From: Elephas maximus indicus
Taxonomy: Eukaryota; Chordata; Mammalia; Proboscidea; Elephantidae
NCBI RefSeq assembly: GCF_024166365.1
Contig: NC_064825.1
Span: forward strand, 102,252,480 to 102,316,479
Length of the DNA stretch: 64,000 nt
Reading direction: 5' to 3'
The notes under the pieces were generated by a model. That model searched no databases, was not told the origin of the DNA, and saw only the letters and a list, made by a program, of their open reading frames with translations. A program made the translations under genes and the position numbers. Of this stretch, positions 40,976 to 52,189 are shown one piece after another. Each line of letters opens with the position of its first letter. Position 1 is the first letter of the stretch.

Positions 40976-41044
40976 AGAATTTATTTTGTTCAAGGACCAC
41001 AGCTGGGCCACAGAGATTATAAAAATTACAATTTGCTACAATAA

Positions 41045-41360
41045 ATTGTTGGGGGGATAAAACTGTAAAACTCCCTAAGGTCAGGGGCTTTGTCTTTTTC
41101 TGGATCACCAGGGTATTCCCAGAACCTAGAATAGAGTTTAGAACAGTGCTGTCATTGTGTGCTATGGAGTCGGTTCCAGCTTATAGCAACCCTATAGAAC
41201 AAAGTAGAATTGTCCCATAGGTTTTCTTGGCTGGAGAGCAGAATGCCATATCCTCCTCCCACTGAGTGGCTAGTGGGTTCGAACCACCAACCTTTCAGTT
41301 AGGTTTAACACATAGTAGATATCAATCTCCGTATTTGTTGAATAAATGAATGAGACCCCA
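41045..41360 (+). repeat. L2 LINE 3′ end, split by an AfroSINE
   Basis: 'ctccctaaggtcaggggcttt' and 'gtctttttctggatcacc' precede the SINE. 'acacatagtagatatcaat' and 'ttgttgaataaatgaatgaga' follow it. Together they form the L2 end with its TGAA-type tail. Confidence 0.75.
41148..41303 (-). mobile_element. AfroSINE inserted in L2
   Basis: 'ggagtcggttccagcttatag' and 'cgaaccaccaacctttcagtt' bound a reverse, 5′-truncated copy. Confidence 0.75.
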
Positions 41361-42469
41361 TTAAATCAAAGAAGCAAAAGAAAGTCTGGCCGTATGTCAA
41401 GACTTTTAACACTATCCGAAGGCATTGTTAAAGATGCTCATTATTTTTAACTGCTTCTTCAGAACCTAGACCAGTGTTCGTAATATTTAAAGTACTCAAA
41501 TTTATTACAATTTAAAACTCTGCTAAAATTGAGCTGTCAGTTGTAGAAGGCTTTAGTTGTGGTGGAACTACCTCACACCACTCCTTATAATTCAACCCTG
41601 ATGATTAAGACTTTTAAAGTAATAAGAGAATAAAGTATAAATATTGCCTGTGTGAAAACCTGTGTTAAAAATTTTTTCTCACGAATTTACAAACCAGGTT
41701 TAATTTATGCTGGCAAAAGAAATCGATTTCACTTTTTTCTATATCATTAATTTTTATAAAACAATACATTTTGTCCAGTAATTTATAGAAAGTCCAAATA
41801 TTTTATGACTTCATAAAAGTTTCAAAAAACTTAGCTTAATTATTGGCAGCTGCTATTCGTGAGGTCAAAAAAGGACTTCTCAGAGAGATAAAAATGGGGA
41901 AAGGAGGAGCTCACCTTTCGAAAAATGAGTTTTCAATTACTATAATTATACATAAAATAAGACAGGCAGCATTTCTGGGCCAAGATTTGATGCCCTGGTT
42001 CCCCCGAGAATTAAATTAGAGCCATGCATAAATGTGGGACAAGTTCTGCAAAAACCACTTCACCCTATAGAGACACTGAACGAAAAACTCATTAAGATTC
42101 ATCGAGACAAATACGTATATTTTCTAACCCACAGCGGACACCCTGGCAACACCAATTTCATCATTTTCTATGCCAGAAACAAAACAGGATGCATTTAAAT
42201 TCTTCCTGACAATTACCAGGGTTGCAGGGTAACTATCTCAATGGTCGATGAGTGGTTAAGCGCTAAAAAGTAAGAGTGTAGTTTACCAGCACCCCCCCTC
42301 CCCGAACTAGCAAGGCCTGATTAGCTTACACTGCTGGCTGTTATACTGGTCCTCAAACCCTACAAAACTGGAAAGCCACCTAAATTCTATCGACACCTTT
42401 GAAAGGCTTAGCCTCCTGCCCTAGAGAAAGTCAGGCGTTAACACCGGAGCGGTGAATGACCAGAATCGT

Positions 42470-43270
42470 TAAAATCGCAGCAAGCCAGTAGGGACAGAGG
42501 TGCGCGGCCAGGCCCCGGTACCACCGCCCTTATCATACTCCGAGGCGACCGGGCCCTTCAGAACCACCACAGTCTTCCCAGGCTCTCATTCATTCATTCG
42601 ACAATTACGTGACGAGCACAATCTCAGGGCCGGCTCGCAGGGCCCCCGCCCCAACCCCGGAACACAGCCGCTAGCCGCGGCCCTGCGCCGCTCGCGCCTC
42701 CTGGGTGCTGCCGCCCGCGCCCCTCCGGTCACCGGGAACCCAGCCTCGGCCTCGGTCGCACACGCACGCCGGCGCCCCACGCACACTCCCAGCCGCAGGT
42801 CCCCGGGCCTCCGCCCCGTTTCGCCGCCTCAGCTCTGCCGGGTTCGTGGGGCATGGGAGGCGCGCGCCCACGGAGGTCCTCCGACCTGGGTTCGGGGACC
42901 CTCCGCGCGCGCGACGCCGAGATCTGCGGGCCTGTGTGGTTGGGTCAGGACCACCGCCCACTCACCTCAGCCGGGTCAGAACCGAGGGGCCTGCTCTAAG
43001 CCGTTTAAAACCGCTTGGGCCGCCGCACACCCCGCAGTGTCCTCGTTGTCTATTGGTGCTCGACTGACTGCCCATCGCCCTTCTATTGGTCCATTTGAAA
43101 GGACTGTGGGCACGCGCCGCCCGCAGCCTTAAAGGGGCCGCGCGAGTCGTGTTTCCCTCGGGACCGTGCCTTGCCTGTTGGGGTGAGGAAACTCCCAGGA
43201 GAAAGAGAGGTTCGCTGGAGCGAAAGCTGCCCACGATCCCGAAAGAAAGGACGAGAGGTGTGTGTAGAGA
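42470..43270. promoter_or_regulatory. CKAP5: CpG island promoter of CKAP5
   Basis: About 800 bp are strikingly rich in G+C and CG dinucleotides against an AT-rich background. This lies about 10 kb beyond the LRP4 3′ end. For minus-strand transcription it holds CCAAT boxes at 43,085-43,089 and 43,052-43,056 (ATTGG on the plus strand), a TTTAAA at 43,004-43,009 flanked by CCG/CCG, and a splice donor at 42,965. It lacks a TATA box in the expected place. This is a housekeeping or cell-cycle type promoter. Long open frames here are by-products of high GC. Confidence 0.8.
42966..43030 (-). other. CKAP5: CKAP5 probable non-coding first exon (start approximate)
   Basis: Inside the CpG island a strong minus-strand donor, CTGAG|GTGAGTGGG, ends at 42,966. 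It lies downstream of two CCAAT boxes on the same strand. No ATG-bearing frame is needed, because the first coding exon at 17.7 kb brings its own start and 17 nt of 5′ UTR. The 5′ limit is inferred (about 43,000-43,030). The next exon would be at 27.1 kb or directly at 17,731. Confidence 0.6.
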
Positions 43271-43469
43271 TGTGTACCCATGGCTGTCAGCACTTTTGCT
43301 TTATTTAATTTCAGATATTTAAGCTGCTGTCTACAGCTGGCATTTTTTTTCAGTCGTTTCGTTCAGAAAATATTGATTGTGCGGCTAAGTGCTATGAGGA
43401 AAAGGAGAAGCAGCTGGGATGTGATGTAGTGGAACGGGACGAGGACGGTGGATTCTGGTCTTGGACCTA

Positions 43470-43622
43470 AAAAAAAAAAAAAATGCTTTCGAGTTGATCC
43501 CGACTCATAGCGACCCTATAGGACAGGGTAGAACTGTCCCCACACAATTTCCACGGAGCGGCTGGTGGATTAGAACTGCGGACCTTTCGAATAGTGGCCG
43601 AAGGCTTAACCACCAGGGCCCT
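43470..43622 (-). mobile_element. AfroSINE with 12-bp target duplication, 200 bp from the CpG island
   Basis: GTCTTGGACCTA is at 43,458-43,469 and 43,623-43,634. An A-run lies at the 3′ end of the element. It is the nearest young insertion upstream of the CKAP5 promoter. Confidence 0.9.
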
Positions 43623-44149
43623 GTCTTGGACCTATTACTGAGTAAATCACATTACTCAGTTAATAAATCTTCCTGGAGCTTAGTTTCCTAATCTGAAATA
43701 AAAAAACATCGATAGCACGATGTTTCCCTTGCAAGCTTAGTGTGAGGATTTAATGTAACTAATTAAAAATGTCTGGGAAAAGCCTTTATGAACTGTAACT
43801 CATTTTGCAAATACTCCATACTCTTGTTATTTTAAAAAATGAGAAGCTTGGTTAATATGTTCTCTAAAATTCTTGTTTAGCAATACATTCATATGTCTGT
43901 GAAAAAGATCAGGTCCTTAACTCCAAGGAACTTGCAATCTACAGTGGTAGGAAGATAAAAGTCGCTAAAATTCAAAGCTGTATGGAACTGTATAATGAAA
44001 AGCTGTAAATGCTTAGTGAAGGGAGAAATTCAGTGGCTGAGGCAGTGGAGTCACAGCAGATCACACTGGGTGACACTGTCAGAGGGAGTAACACAAAAAT
44101 GACTGTCTGAAATTTTTGTGCAATGTTTAGAGCAGAACTTTTTGAGTTT

Positions 44150-45232
44150 TTATTAAAAATATCCCTGTAGTTACAACGATGAAGAGCAATGATGAATCCT
44201 TGAAACATCTCATAACATGAATGAATCTGGAAGGCATTAGGCTGAGTGAAATTAGTCACAAAAGGACAAATATTGTATGAGACCACTATTATAAGAACTC
44301 AAGAAAAGGTTTAAACACAGAAGAAAGCATTCTTTGATGGTTACGAGGGTGGTGAGGGAGGGAGAGACAGGGGAATTCACTAAGTAGTAGACAAGAATTA
44401 TCTTAGGTGAAGGGAGGGACAACACAGTACGGGGAAGTTGGCACCACTGGACTAAACCAAAAGCTAAGAAGTTTCCTGAACACAATCAAACACTTTGAGG
44501 AACAGTGTAGCAGGGGTGGGGATCTGGGGACCATGGTTTCAGGGGACATCTAGGTCAATTGGGATAACAAAATTTATTACGAAAATGTTCTGCATCCCAC
44601 TTTGGTGAGTGGCATCTGGGGTCTTAAAAGCTAGCAAGTGGCCATCTAAGATGTCAATTGGTCCCAACCCACCTGGAGCCAAAGGAGAATGAAGACCACC
44701 AAAGACACAAGGAAAATATTAGCCCAAGAGACAAAAGGAGCCACATAAACCAGAGACTCCATCAGCCTGAGACCAGAAGAACTAAATGGCGCTCAGCTAC
44801 CACCGACGACTGCCCTGACAGGGAGCACAACAGAGAATCCCTGGCGGAGCAAGAGAAAAGTGGGGAGCAGAACCCAAATTCTAGGAAAAAGACCAGACTT
44901 AGTGGTTTGACTGAGACTGGAGGAACCCCAGAAGACATGGCCCCTGGACTGTCTGTTAACCCAGAACTAAAACCAACTCTTCAGACAAAGAATAGACTGG
45001 ACTATAAGACGTAAAATGACACTCCTTAAGAGTGTGCTTCTTAGTGCAGCTTCTCTCTGGAGGCAAGATGAGAAAGCAAAAAGGGATAAGGACCTGGATG
45101 AAATGACACAGGAAATCCGCGGTGGAAAGGCGGAATGTGTGGTCACATTATAGGGATAGCAACTAGGGTCACTTAACAATGTGTGAATAAATTTTTGTAC
45201 GAGAAACTAAACTTGAGCTGTAAACAAACAAA
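44150..45232 (+). mobile_element. Lineage-specific L1 3′ region, copy C (longest)
   Basis: It begins in L1-like text ('gctgagtgaaattagtcacaa', 'gacaaatattgtatgagacc') and runs without a break into the family-specific part ('gtggccatctaagatgtc', 'gaccagacttagtggtttg'). This links copies A and B to an L1. One frame is open for 118 codons (44,658-45,014). Confidence 0.7.
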
Positions 45233-45925
45233 AATAATAATAATTCCTGTAGTTATAGCAACAAAATTTTTTTTCACAAGCCCAGCTTACATGTTTCAGT
45301 ATACCTAAAGGATAAAACTCTATGCTCATTTACTTTTTGAACATTCTAATGCACTGGTCAGAGCTGTCATTATTACCCAATTACAGTGAGCTTTGAATCA
45401 CATAGTTTTGTCTGCACACTCTACAAGCATGCACTGTTGTTTTTGTTGCTGGTGGTGTTTTTATAGTGACTGATTTTGTCAATTTTCTGGTGTTTTAGCT
45501 ACAATATTGTGGTAATTAGCATGGGGGGGTGACACCATGAGTCATCGCACTAGGTGAAACCAACCCTAGTGACACCACTGGGTGGGGGATCTGTAAAGGA
45601 GATGAAATTTTAATCTGAGATTTGAAGGATAAACAGGTTACCAGTAGGCTTTTAATGGAGAGGGGATAGGTAAAAGCAAATTAAAACCACAATAATACTT
45701 TTTTTTAATCAGAGCTATCAAAATCTTTCAAAAATCTTGATAAAGATGAAAAAGTTTAATAACCTTGGGTTAGCCAGGATTTGGAGAAATAGACACTCAA
45801 ACACAGGGTTGGTGGGTGTGTGGAACAAAGAGTTGGCATTTTGTCTCTCATTCCTGAAAATAGCCCTTGGAATTTCTCAAGCAATCAAAGTGCCGTTGTT
45901 TTTCCAAAACAGTCTGGCAACACTT

Positions 45926-46238
45926 ATTGTTGTTATTGTTAGGTGCCATTCCAACTCATAGTGACCCTATGTACAACAGAACAAAACACTGCTTGCTTGG
46001 TCCATACTCATTGCTATGTATGAGCCCACTGTTGCAGCCACTGTGTCAGTCCATCTCGTTGAGGGTCATCCTCTAGTTGCTGACCCTCTACTTTACCAAG
46101 CATGAGGGTCCTTCTCCAGGGATTGGTCCCTCCTAATAACATGTGTCAGTACGTGAGACAAAGTCTCACCATCCTCTCTTTTAAGGAGCATTCTGGCTAT
46201 TCTTCTTCCAAGACAGATTTGTTTAAGTGTTTGACAAC
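45926..46238 (-). mobile_element. RTE-type LINE 3′ end inserted in L1
   Basis: The GTT-type tail, 'ccaactcatagtgaccctatg', 'tgcagccactgtgtcagtcc' and 'ctttaccaagcatgagggtcc' are RTE 3′ sequence. CAACACTTA flanks it on both sides. Confidence 0.8.
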
Positions 46239-46252
46239 ACTTAAACATGTGC

Positions 46253-46385
46253 AGGAAACCCTGGTGGTGTAGTGGTTAAGAGCTACAGCTGCTTACCAAA
46301 AGATCAGCAGTTTGAGTCCACCAGGCGCTTCTTGGAAACCCGATGGGGTAGTTTTACTCTGTCCTATAGGGTCACTATAAGCCGA
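46253..46385 (+). mobile_element. AfroSINE, 3′-truncated at the LTR
   Basis: The head 'ggaaaccctggtggtgtagtg' is intact. The copy stops at 'gggtcactataag', where LTR sequence begins. Confidence 0.8.
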
Positions 46386-46980
46386 TGAGGTGGGAGGCCA
46401 AAGACCACACCAATCGAAATAACTTCTGGAAGGGAGAGGGGTATTATGCAGCCATGCATATTCAGTAATTCAATCAGTCATTGACTATACATTAAGACTC
46501 CATCACACATATACACTGAGGTCCCAATGACTATTAAAAAGGACCCTAGGCCTTGGACTGGCACATCTTTGGGGACGAAGCTCAGTGCCAAAAACTCTTC
46601 CCAGACCTTGCCTGTGCCTCTGTTCGTGTATATCCTTTTGTGGTTATAATTAAAAGTTTTAGTGACTATAGTCCTTTCCGTGAGTTTTGTGTGCCATTCT
46701 AGCAATTATTGAACCTACCTGGGTCATGAGGGCCAACAGGGCCTGGAGCCTGCCTTTTTGGCAGTTGATTAGAAGGATAGAGTCCTAACTTGTAAAGACC
46801 CCAGCCTTGGGTGGCTGGTGGACAGAAGAGGGCTGTGCAGGCAGTCATTTTGTAAAGACTTAACTCAGGGTGGTTAGGGGCAGAGAGAGAAAATGCCATG
46901 TGGGTGGTTGGTGTCAGAGATGAAGAAATGGGAATGCAGGGATGTGAATTATCTTCACATTTGGAGAATCAGCCTTGTAT
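46386..46980 (+). mobile_element. ERVL-type LTR with leucine primer-binding site and short leader
   Basis: The LTR-like unit (polyadenylation signal region near 46,650) is followed by TGGTGTCAGAGATG at 46,909-46,922, a decayed tRNA-Leu primer site. A leader of about 60 bp ends in GAATCAGCCTTG (46,966-46,977). The LTR differs from that at 29.9 kb but the leader is alike. No viral coding frame is present. Confidence 0.6.
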
Positions 46981-47449
46981 CAATTATTAATGCAATGGGA
47001 ATACAACTGGTGCAAACTTTCAGAAGACAATTTGGCAACTATTAAAATCTAATGTGACCATTAGAAATTTATTCTATAGATCTATGCAAGTATGCAAAGA
47101 AAATGTACAAGGATGTTCACTGCAGCACTGCTTACGATTAAAAAAAAAAAAAAACCCTGGAAACTACATGTCCATCAATAGGAAACTTGTTATGTAAATT
47201 ATGGTATAGCCATTCAATAGAATGTGGTTAATCTATACATGCTGATGCAGAAAAATGTGCAATTATTAATTGAAAAAAGGCAAGTTGCAGAAAAGCATAT
47301 ATGGAATGATTTATGTATGTTATAAATGAATGTGTGTTTGTGTACATGCCTGAAAATGGTTAGAACATTCCTGGAATTACAAGAAACTTAAGAGCAGGAT
47401 TAGTAGGGAGGGAAATAAATTTTTTACCATTAACATGTTACTTTTCTTA

Positions 47450-48360
47450 ATAGAAGAGACAGGGAGAACATGTCTGGTAGCTTGAAAAGTATGAGCAAGG
47501 GGACAGAGACAAGTAAGTGCATTTTATATAGAGGAATTAATGTGTGGGTTTGATTTTAGGACAAGTTTCATGTTGGAAAGTAGTTGGACACAAGATATAC
47601 AGAGAAGATGGGAACAGGTCTTGGAGGCCTTGAATGCTAGGGTGAGAAATTTGTATTTCAGTAGGCAATAAGGAGTTATTGAAGGTTTCAGAGCAAGGGG
47701 AGTGACACAATCAGAACTAAACTTTAGGAAAGTTAATTAGCTTCATTGTCTAAAATGGGTTAGAGCTGAGAAACAGGAGCCCAATTAGGACACTGGCATG
47801 AGGTAATGGTAGTGGAAATAATGCAAAGAGATTCAAGAGACACTGGAGGATTTGGCAATTGACTACATTTGGTGTAATGGTGAGGGCGAGGCCCATTCGG
47901 GGAGACGCTCAAAGAGTATGCCAAGATTTGAGCCTAGGGTTTGGGAGGGCAGTGATTGCCCAAGTGGAAGCAGAAAGTCAGGAGGGACTGGTCTCAAGCA
48001 GAAGGTGAGGAGTCTTAGAAATGTATATTTTTAGGTACCAATGAGACATTCAAGTGGGATCATCTAAGTAGTTCTAGGAAATACAGGACTGCAACTGGTA
48101 GAAGAGGTTAAGACTCAAGTGATAACGATTTGAAAATCACCTGCACAGAGCGAAGGGATGAAATTGCGTTAGTGAGTGAGACCTCAGAGGGGAAAAATGG
48201 AGAGAATGAAAAGCTGGAAGATGAGGACAGGTCCACATGTAGATGGAGAGAGCGACCAATCAGAATGAAAAGGTCAATGTAACCATAGAGGACTGGGTGG
48301 GGAATACATAGAAATAGTCTTCTATAGTCATTGGTCATTGGCATGTTTATTTAAATATTA
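47450..48360. repeat. Ancient mammalian repeat (family not assigned)
   Basis: 'ggccttgaatgctagggtga', 'gcaataaggagttattgaagg' and 'aaatcacctgcacagagcg' match the element type at 5.3 kb. Confidence 0.5.
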
Positions 48361-48534
48361 TCGAAAATAAACTGAAGATTACATTTAACGAGAGGGTGAA
48401 GGTAACCTGAAATTTGCTCAATAAAGGATGTGTGGAATCTGGGTCCTAAAGAGTTTTAGAACAAGGTGGCAAAATCCTTTTTTGGTTTGGATGGTCTAGG
48501 TGCAGCCCTACTAGAAGGTGGACATTAGATATCC

Positions 48535-49120
48535 GATTCCATTCATTTATTCATTCATCTAACAAATTATTGAGCACCTAGTATGCACAGGGACTTTTCT
48601 AGGCATTTGGGGTAATCAATGAACCAAATAGTACCCCCCTCAAAAGAAATCCCTCCCTTCATGGAGCTCACATTCTAGTGGTGAAGTGTAGACAATAACA
48701 CATAAATAAGTTATATAGTATGTAATTGCACATTACATGCACAATACGTGCAATGGGAAAAAGAATAAAGCTGGGTAAAAGGGATTGAGGAGTGGGGGTA
48801 GGGAAAAGACTAATTTTAAAGGGTGGTCAGAGTAGGTTTCACTGAGGATACATTTGAGCAAAGACTTGAAGAAGGTAAAGGAGTTAGCCGTGAGTATACC
48901 TAGGGGAAGAAAGTATCAGCCTTAGGACCACAGCTATGCAATGGTCCTAAGGTGGGAGCATGCCTGGTAGGTTCGAGGAACAGCAAGGAGGACAGTGTAC
49001 CTGGAGCAGAGGAGTAGGTAGCAGGAGGGTAGTAAGAGATGAGGTCTGACAGAAAATGGGGGGAGAAGGGAGGCAGATCATGTAGGACTTAGTAGGAACC
49101 TAATACAATAATACATTGCT
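48535..49120. repeat. Ancient mammalian repeat (family not assigned), 5′-type portion
   Basis: 'catttattcattcatctaac', 'ttgagcacctagtatgcacag', 'atggagctcacattctagtgg' and 'ggttcgaggaacagcaagg' belong to the same element type, close to its consensus. Confidence 0.5.
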
Positions 49121-51409
49121 CATAGTAGGTATTCAATAAATGCTTGGCCAGTGATGTTTTGCATCAAATAACATTTATATATGTATTTATTAGTGTTATG
49201 TGTACCTTCTTTATTCCAAGGGCCTCTCAATAGTTTTTTACATAAAAATGGTATTCATAGGGCAGTGAAAGCCTTATGGGCATTGGAGATCAAAGTAAAC
49301 ACTTTATACTAATGCAACTGGAAGAAAAAAACTAATGCCAAGCATTGTGACTGCCGAATAACTGTGCTTGGCGTCTCTGCAAAGCTTGTTGGAGTTGGAA
49401 CAGTGTTCATTCCATCTTAATCGCAAGCTGCGTTCTGGTCAAAGTATCACTACCATGGGACGTGGATCCATCTTTCCAGCCTAGAGATGAGCTGCTTCAA
49501 TAGTTAACTTCCACTCAACTGTAGATCCAGTTACCTCCTGAATTGTCCCTGGAGATAGCAGCGCTGATATTAATGCAGATTTCAAGTGGCTATGGGTTTT
49601 AGTGCTGTGACTGCCCTCCAGAACTGCAAGGCCTATTCTGGCTTGCACTTGGTTGCATTTAATAGGTGCTGGTTGAATGAAGGAATGCATACCCTTTTTC
49701 TCTGGAGCTTCCCCTTCTATCCATAGCCCCCAAAATGCGGGCTTCCCCAAGAACTCTGACCACAGACACATCAGCCCCACCAAAATGCAAGGAGGTGGAA
49801 GGGAGAGATAGGGACCTCATTAGCTGCTGTCAACAGGCTTTTAGGGGCTGGAAGGAAAACCACTAAGGAGGGCAGGATAAGTGAGAGTTCTTGGCTCCTT
49901 ATGTCTTGTAAACTGAAATAAGCAGACTGTGTACCTTGGGGCAAACTTCAGCCTTGGGTTTAAACTCAGACCCTTAATTAGGTTGTCTGGGTCAGCTTTA
50001 ACACCATGTCAAGGAGTCCAAAACTGTGAGTTGGAGCCTTTGCTGGAGTTAAAACTGTTCCCTATACTGAGCTCTACTAGCTTCTGTCAGCTATTTAACA
50101 GGGGAATGATCTGGAGGGAAAAATAAATGGGCAAGTGAGGGAATGTTTCATAACCAAGATTGCCTGGAACATACCAAAGCACACATCCTGGTAAGTGAGT
50201 CATTTGAGTCATGTTCACATATGAAGAGATATAATTATAGACTATTTCTTGGCCATGGAAAGGACTCAACCACATTTCTTTTATCATTATGTCCATAAAT
50301 AGAAATCGGAAAACTAAAGTCTATTGCATACTCTTGAATGTCAGAGCATTACAGTTAGAAGCTTATGTACCCTCAGTTCTTCAAGATGCATTTTCTAAGT
50401 TCCTATGCAGTACTGACTTGTTTTCTTCAGGCCCGGGGTGGGGTAAAAGCTTCAGTACTTATGCCATGGAAATCTTTCTATGGGCCACAGATCTTTCCAC
50501 CTTAGGTTTCACAGTTTGTTCATACAAAGTAGAAAGAAGGGCAGTGACCATATTTTTAATGTAATCAGTTTACAAAGATATGTCCAGTTTGTTATAATTT
50601 AGTCTACCTTCTCCCTACTTATTAGTTTCAGGTTTTACATCCAGAGAACCAGACAAGGAATTCTCAACTCTTGTTTCATCCCCAAGATCTTCTGGAAGGA
50701 ACACAAATACAAATTTCAGGCTAGAAGTGACTTTTTCATTTGACTGATCAGGAAACTGAGAGCCAGGGCATCTTCATAGCCTGAAAACAGAATACTTGTC
50801 CCTGCCACTGTTACTAAAGTCTCGTTGCTGTTGGCTGAATTCCTGTTAAGACCTGGACCGTGGGGCCCAGCCCATTCTCTTCTCTCATCCTCTGCTGAAG
50901 TGACAGGACAATCCCAGTTTAGTGGGATCTCTAAGACTTAGGCGGCATTGAATGGCTGATGAAACTGGCCAACATGGCCACAAAATACATTGACCAAACT
51001 TTGTTCTCCCAGACACACCTTCAGATTTCCAAGCAAATGTTGTGTTTGATGCATATTTTTTTCTTCCCATTTATAAAATTCTTCCTGAGTTTTCAGTTCT
51101 AGTGGTTACCATCCAGGGTCTGGCCCATAACCCTATGACCTGGTCCATAACCTTGAGGCTTTGGGAGGGGCACTGCCTACAGAAATATGGGCTTGTGCAT
51201 TAGGCTGAATTTCACTGCTTAAAATGACCTCCCTTATCTCTGTTGTAAATGTTTTTTAAAAAAAGAATCGTAGGGTGAGGGGCAGTGGTTGTCCTTGAGC
51301 TACTTGTTTTGTGTTTTAGCACACCTACTCCTTACCAAAGTTGGAAGAATTATACTGTAGTTTATACCCCGATCTCTTTCATTTTCTTTTTTTTTTGTGT
51401 GGAGGGGTG

Positions 51410-51546
51410 ATGGGTATTACCAGACTCTAAGCTCTGTGTAACTATATCTTTCTTGTTCACACTTGGGTAGTGTCTGGCCCATAATAGGAGATGAATGAAT
51501 GAATGAATGAATGAATGAATGAATGAATGAATGAATGAATGAATGG
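51410..51546 (+). repeat. L2 LINE 3′ end with (TGAA)n expansion
   Basis: 'ccagactctaagctctgtgt', 'gtgtctggcccataatagg' and then about 14 TGAA units (51,491-51,546). L2 naturally ends in TGAA repeats, and here they have grown into a microsatellite. Confidence 0.75.
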
Positions 51547-52189
51547 AGGAATTATTCTATAAATGGTTTGTAGTTTAGAAAATCAACTACTGAGCCTTGA
51601 CACCAAATTCTACATCTCGCATTGAAACTTGTGTGATTCTCAATCTTTCTTGAGAGGTATTACATCCAGAGAACCTGAGCAGGAATCCCCAACTCCTTGT
51701 TCTAGCCTTGAAATGCAGTGGATGAGACATGAGGAGACAGCTTTTTAAAAGAAGAGGAGACAGTATTCACTTGATCCATTCACAGAATAACTATGAAACT
51801 TGACTAAGATCAAATAGAGCTAGTGGCAGAGCTGGGGCTGAAATTAGCTCTCTGTCCCCATTCCAGTACTTTTCTTACTACGGTAGACAGCCTTGCCAGT
51901 GATCATCACTGCAAAGTGTGACACTGAAGTCTTCATAGACCTAGAACAGAGATAGAAGATACATAGTACACATGCCATGACATGTCCTACTGGAGCCTGA
52001 GGGAAACATCAGTAATGACCATGACACTTTTCCCATTGAGTCCAGAGAGGACCTTAGGCAGCCCTCCACCAAAAAAAAAAGTTGTCATTCAAGATGAAAC
52101 CTGTCTTCCATCCCACCTCTAGAGGAAATAAGGATTTCCTAGTGAACTCTGGTCTTGACCTGTCTTCTCAAGATGAGCTGAACCTCCAG

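Larger units (their letters stand above)
45700..47440 (+). mobile_element. Old L1, split by RTE, SINE and LTR insertions
   Basis: L1 text at 45,700-45,925 ('gccaggatttggagaaataga', 'caaaacagtctggcaacact') resumes at about 46,985 ('gcaaactttcagaagacaatt', 'ggatgttcactgcagcact') and ends near 47,440. Three later elements fill the gap. Confidence 0.7.
43270..52189. other. Intergenic region between CKAP5 and LRP4
   Basis: About 9 kb contain an AfroSINE, an L1-like 3′ region, a split L1, an RTE end, an ERVL-type LTR, two copies of the unassigned repeat, an L2 and a TGAA microsatellite. The stretches 43,640-44,140, 45,235-45,690, 49,145-51,400 and 51,550-52,190 show no recognised gene or RNA. A MIR-like fragment is possible at 50,690-50,790 and 51,770-51,900. 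Confidence 0.7.

Noticed and set aside
42500..43132. Open frame of 210 codons on the plus strand in the CpG island, with other long frames on both strands
   Set aside because: High GC removes stop codons in several frames at once. The product is Arg/Pro/Ala/Gly-rich with no known domain, and a minus-strand splice donor and CCAAT boxes explain the region as a promoter.
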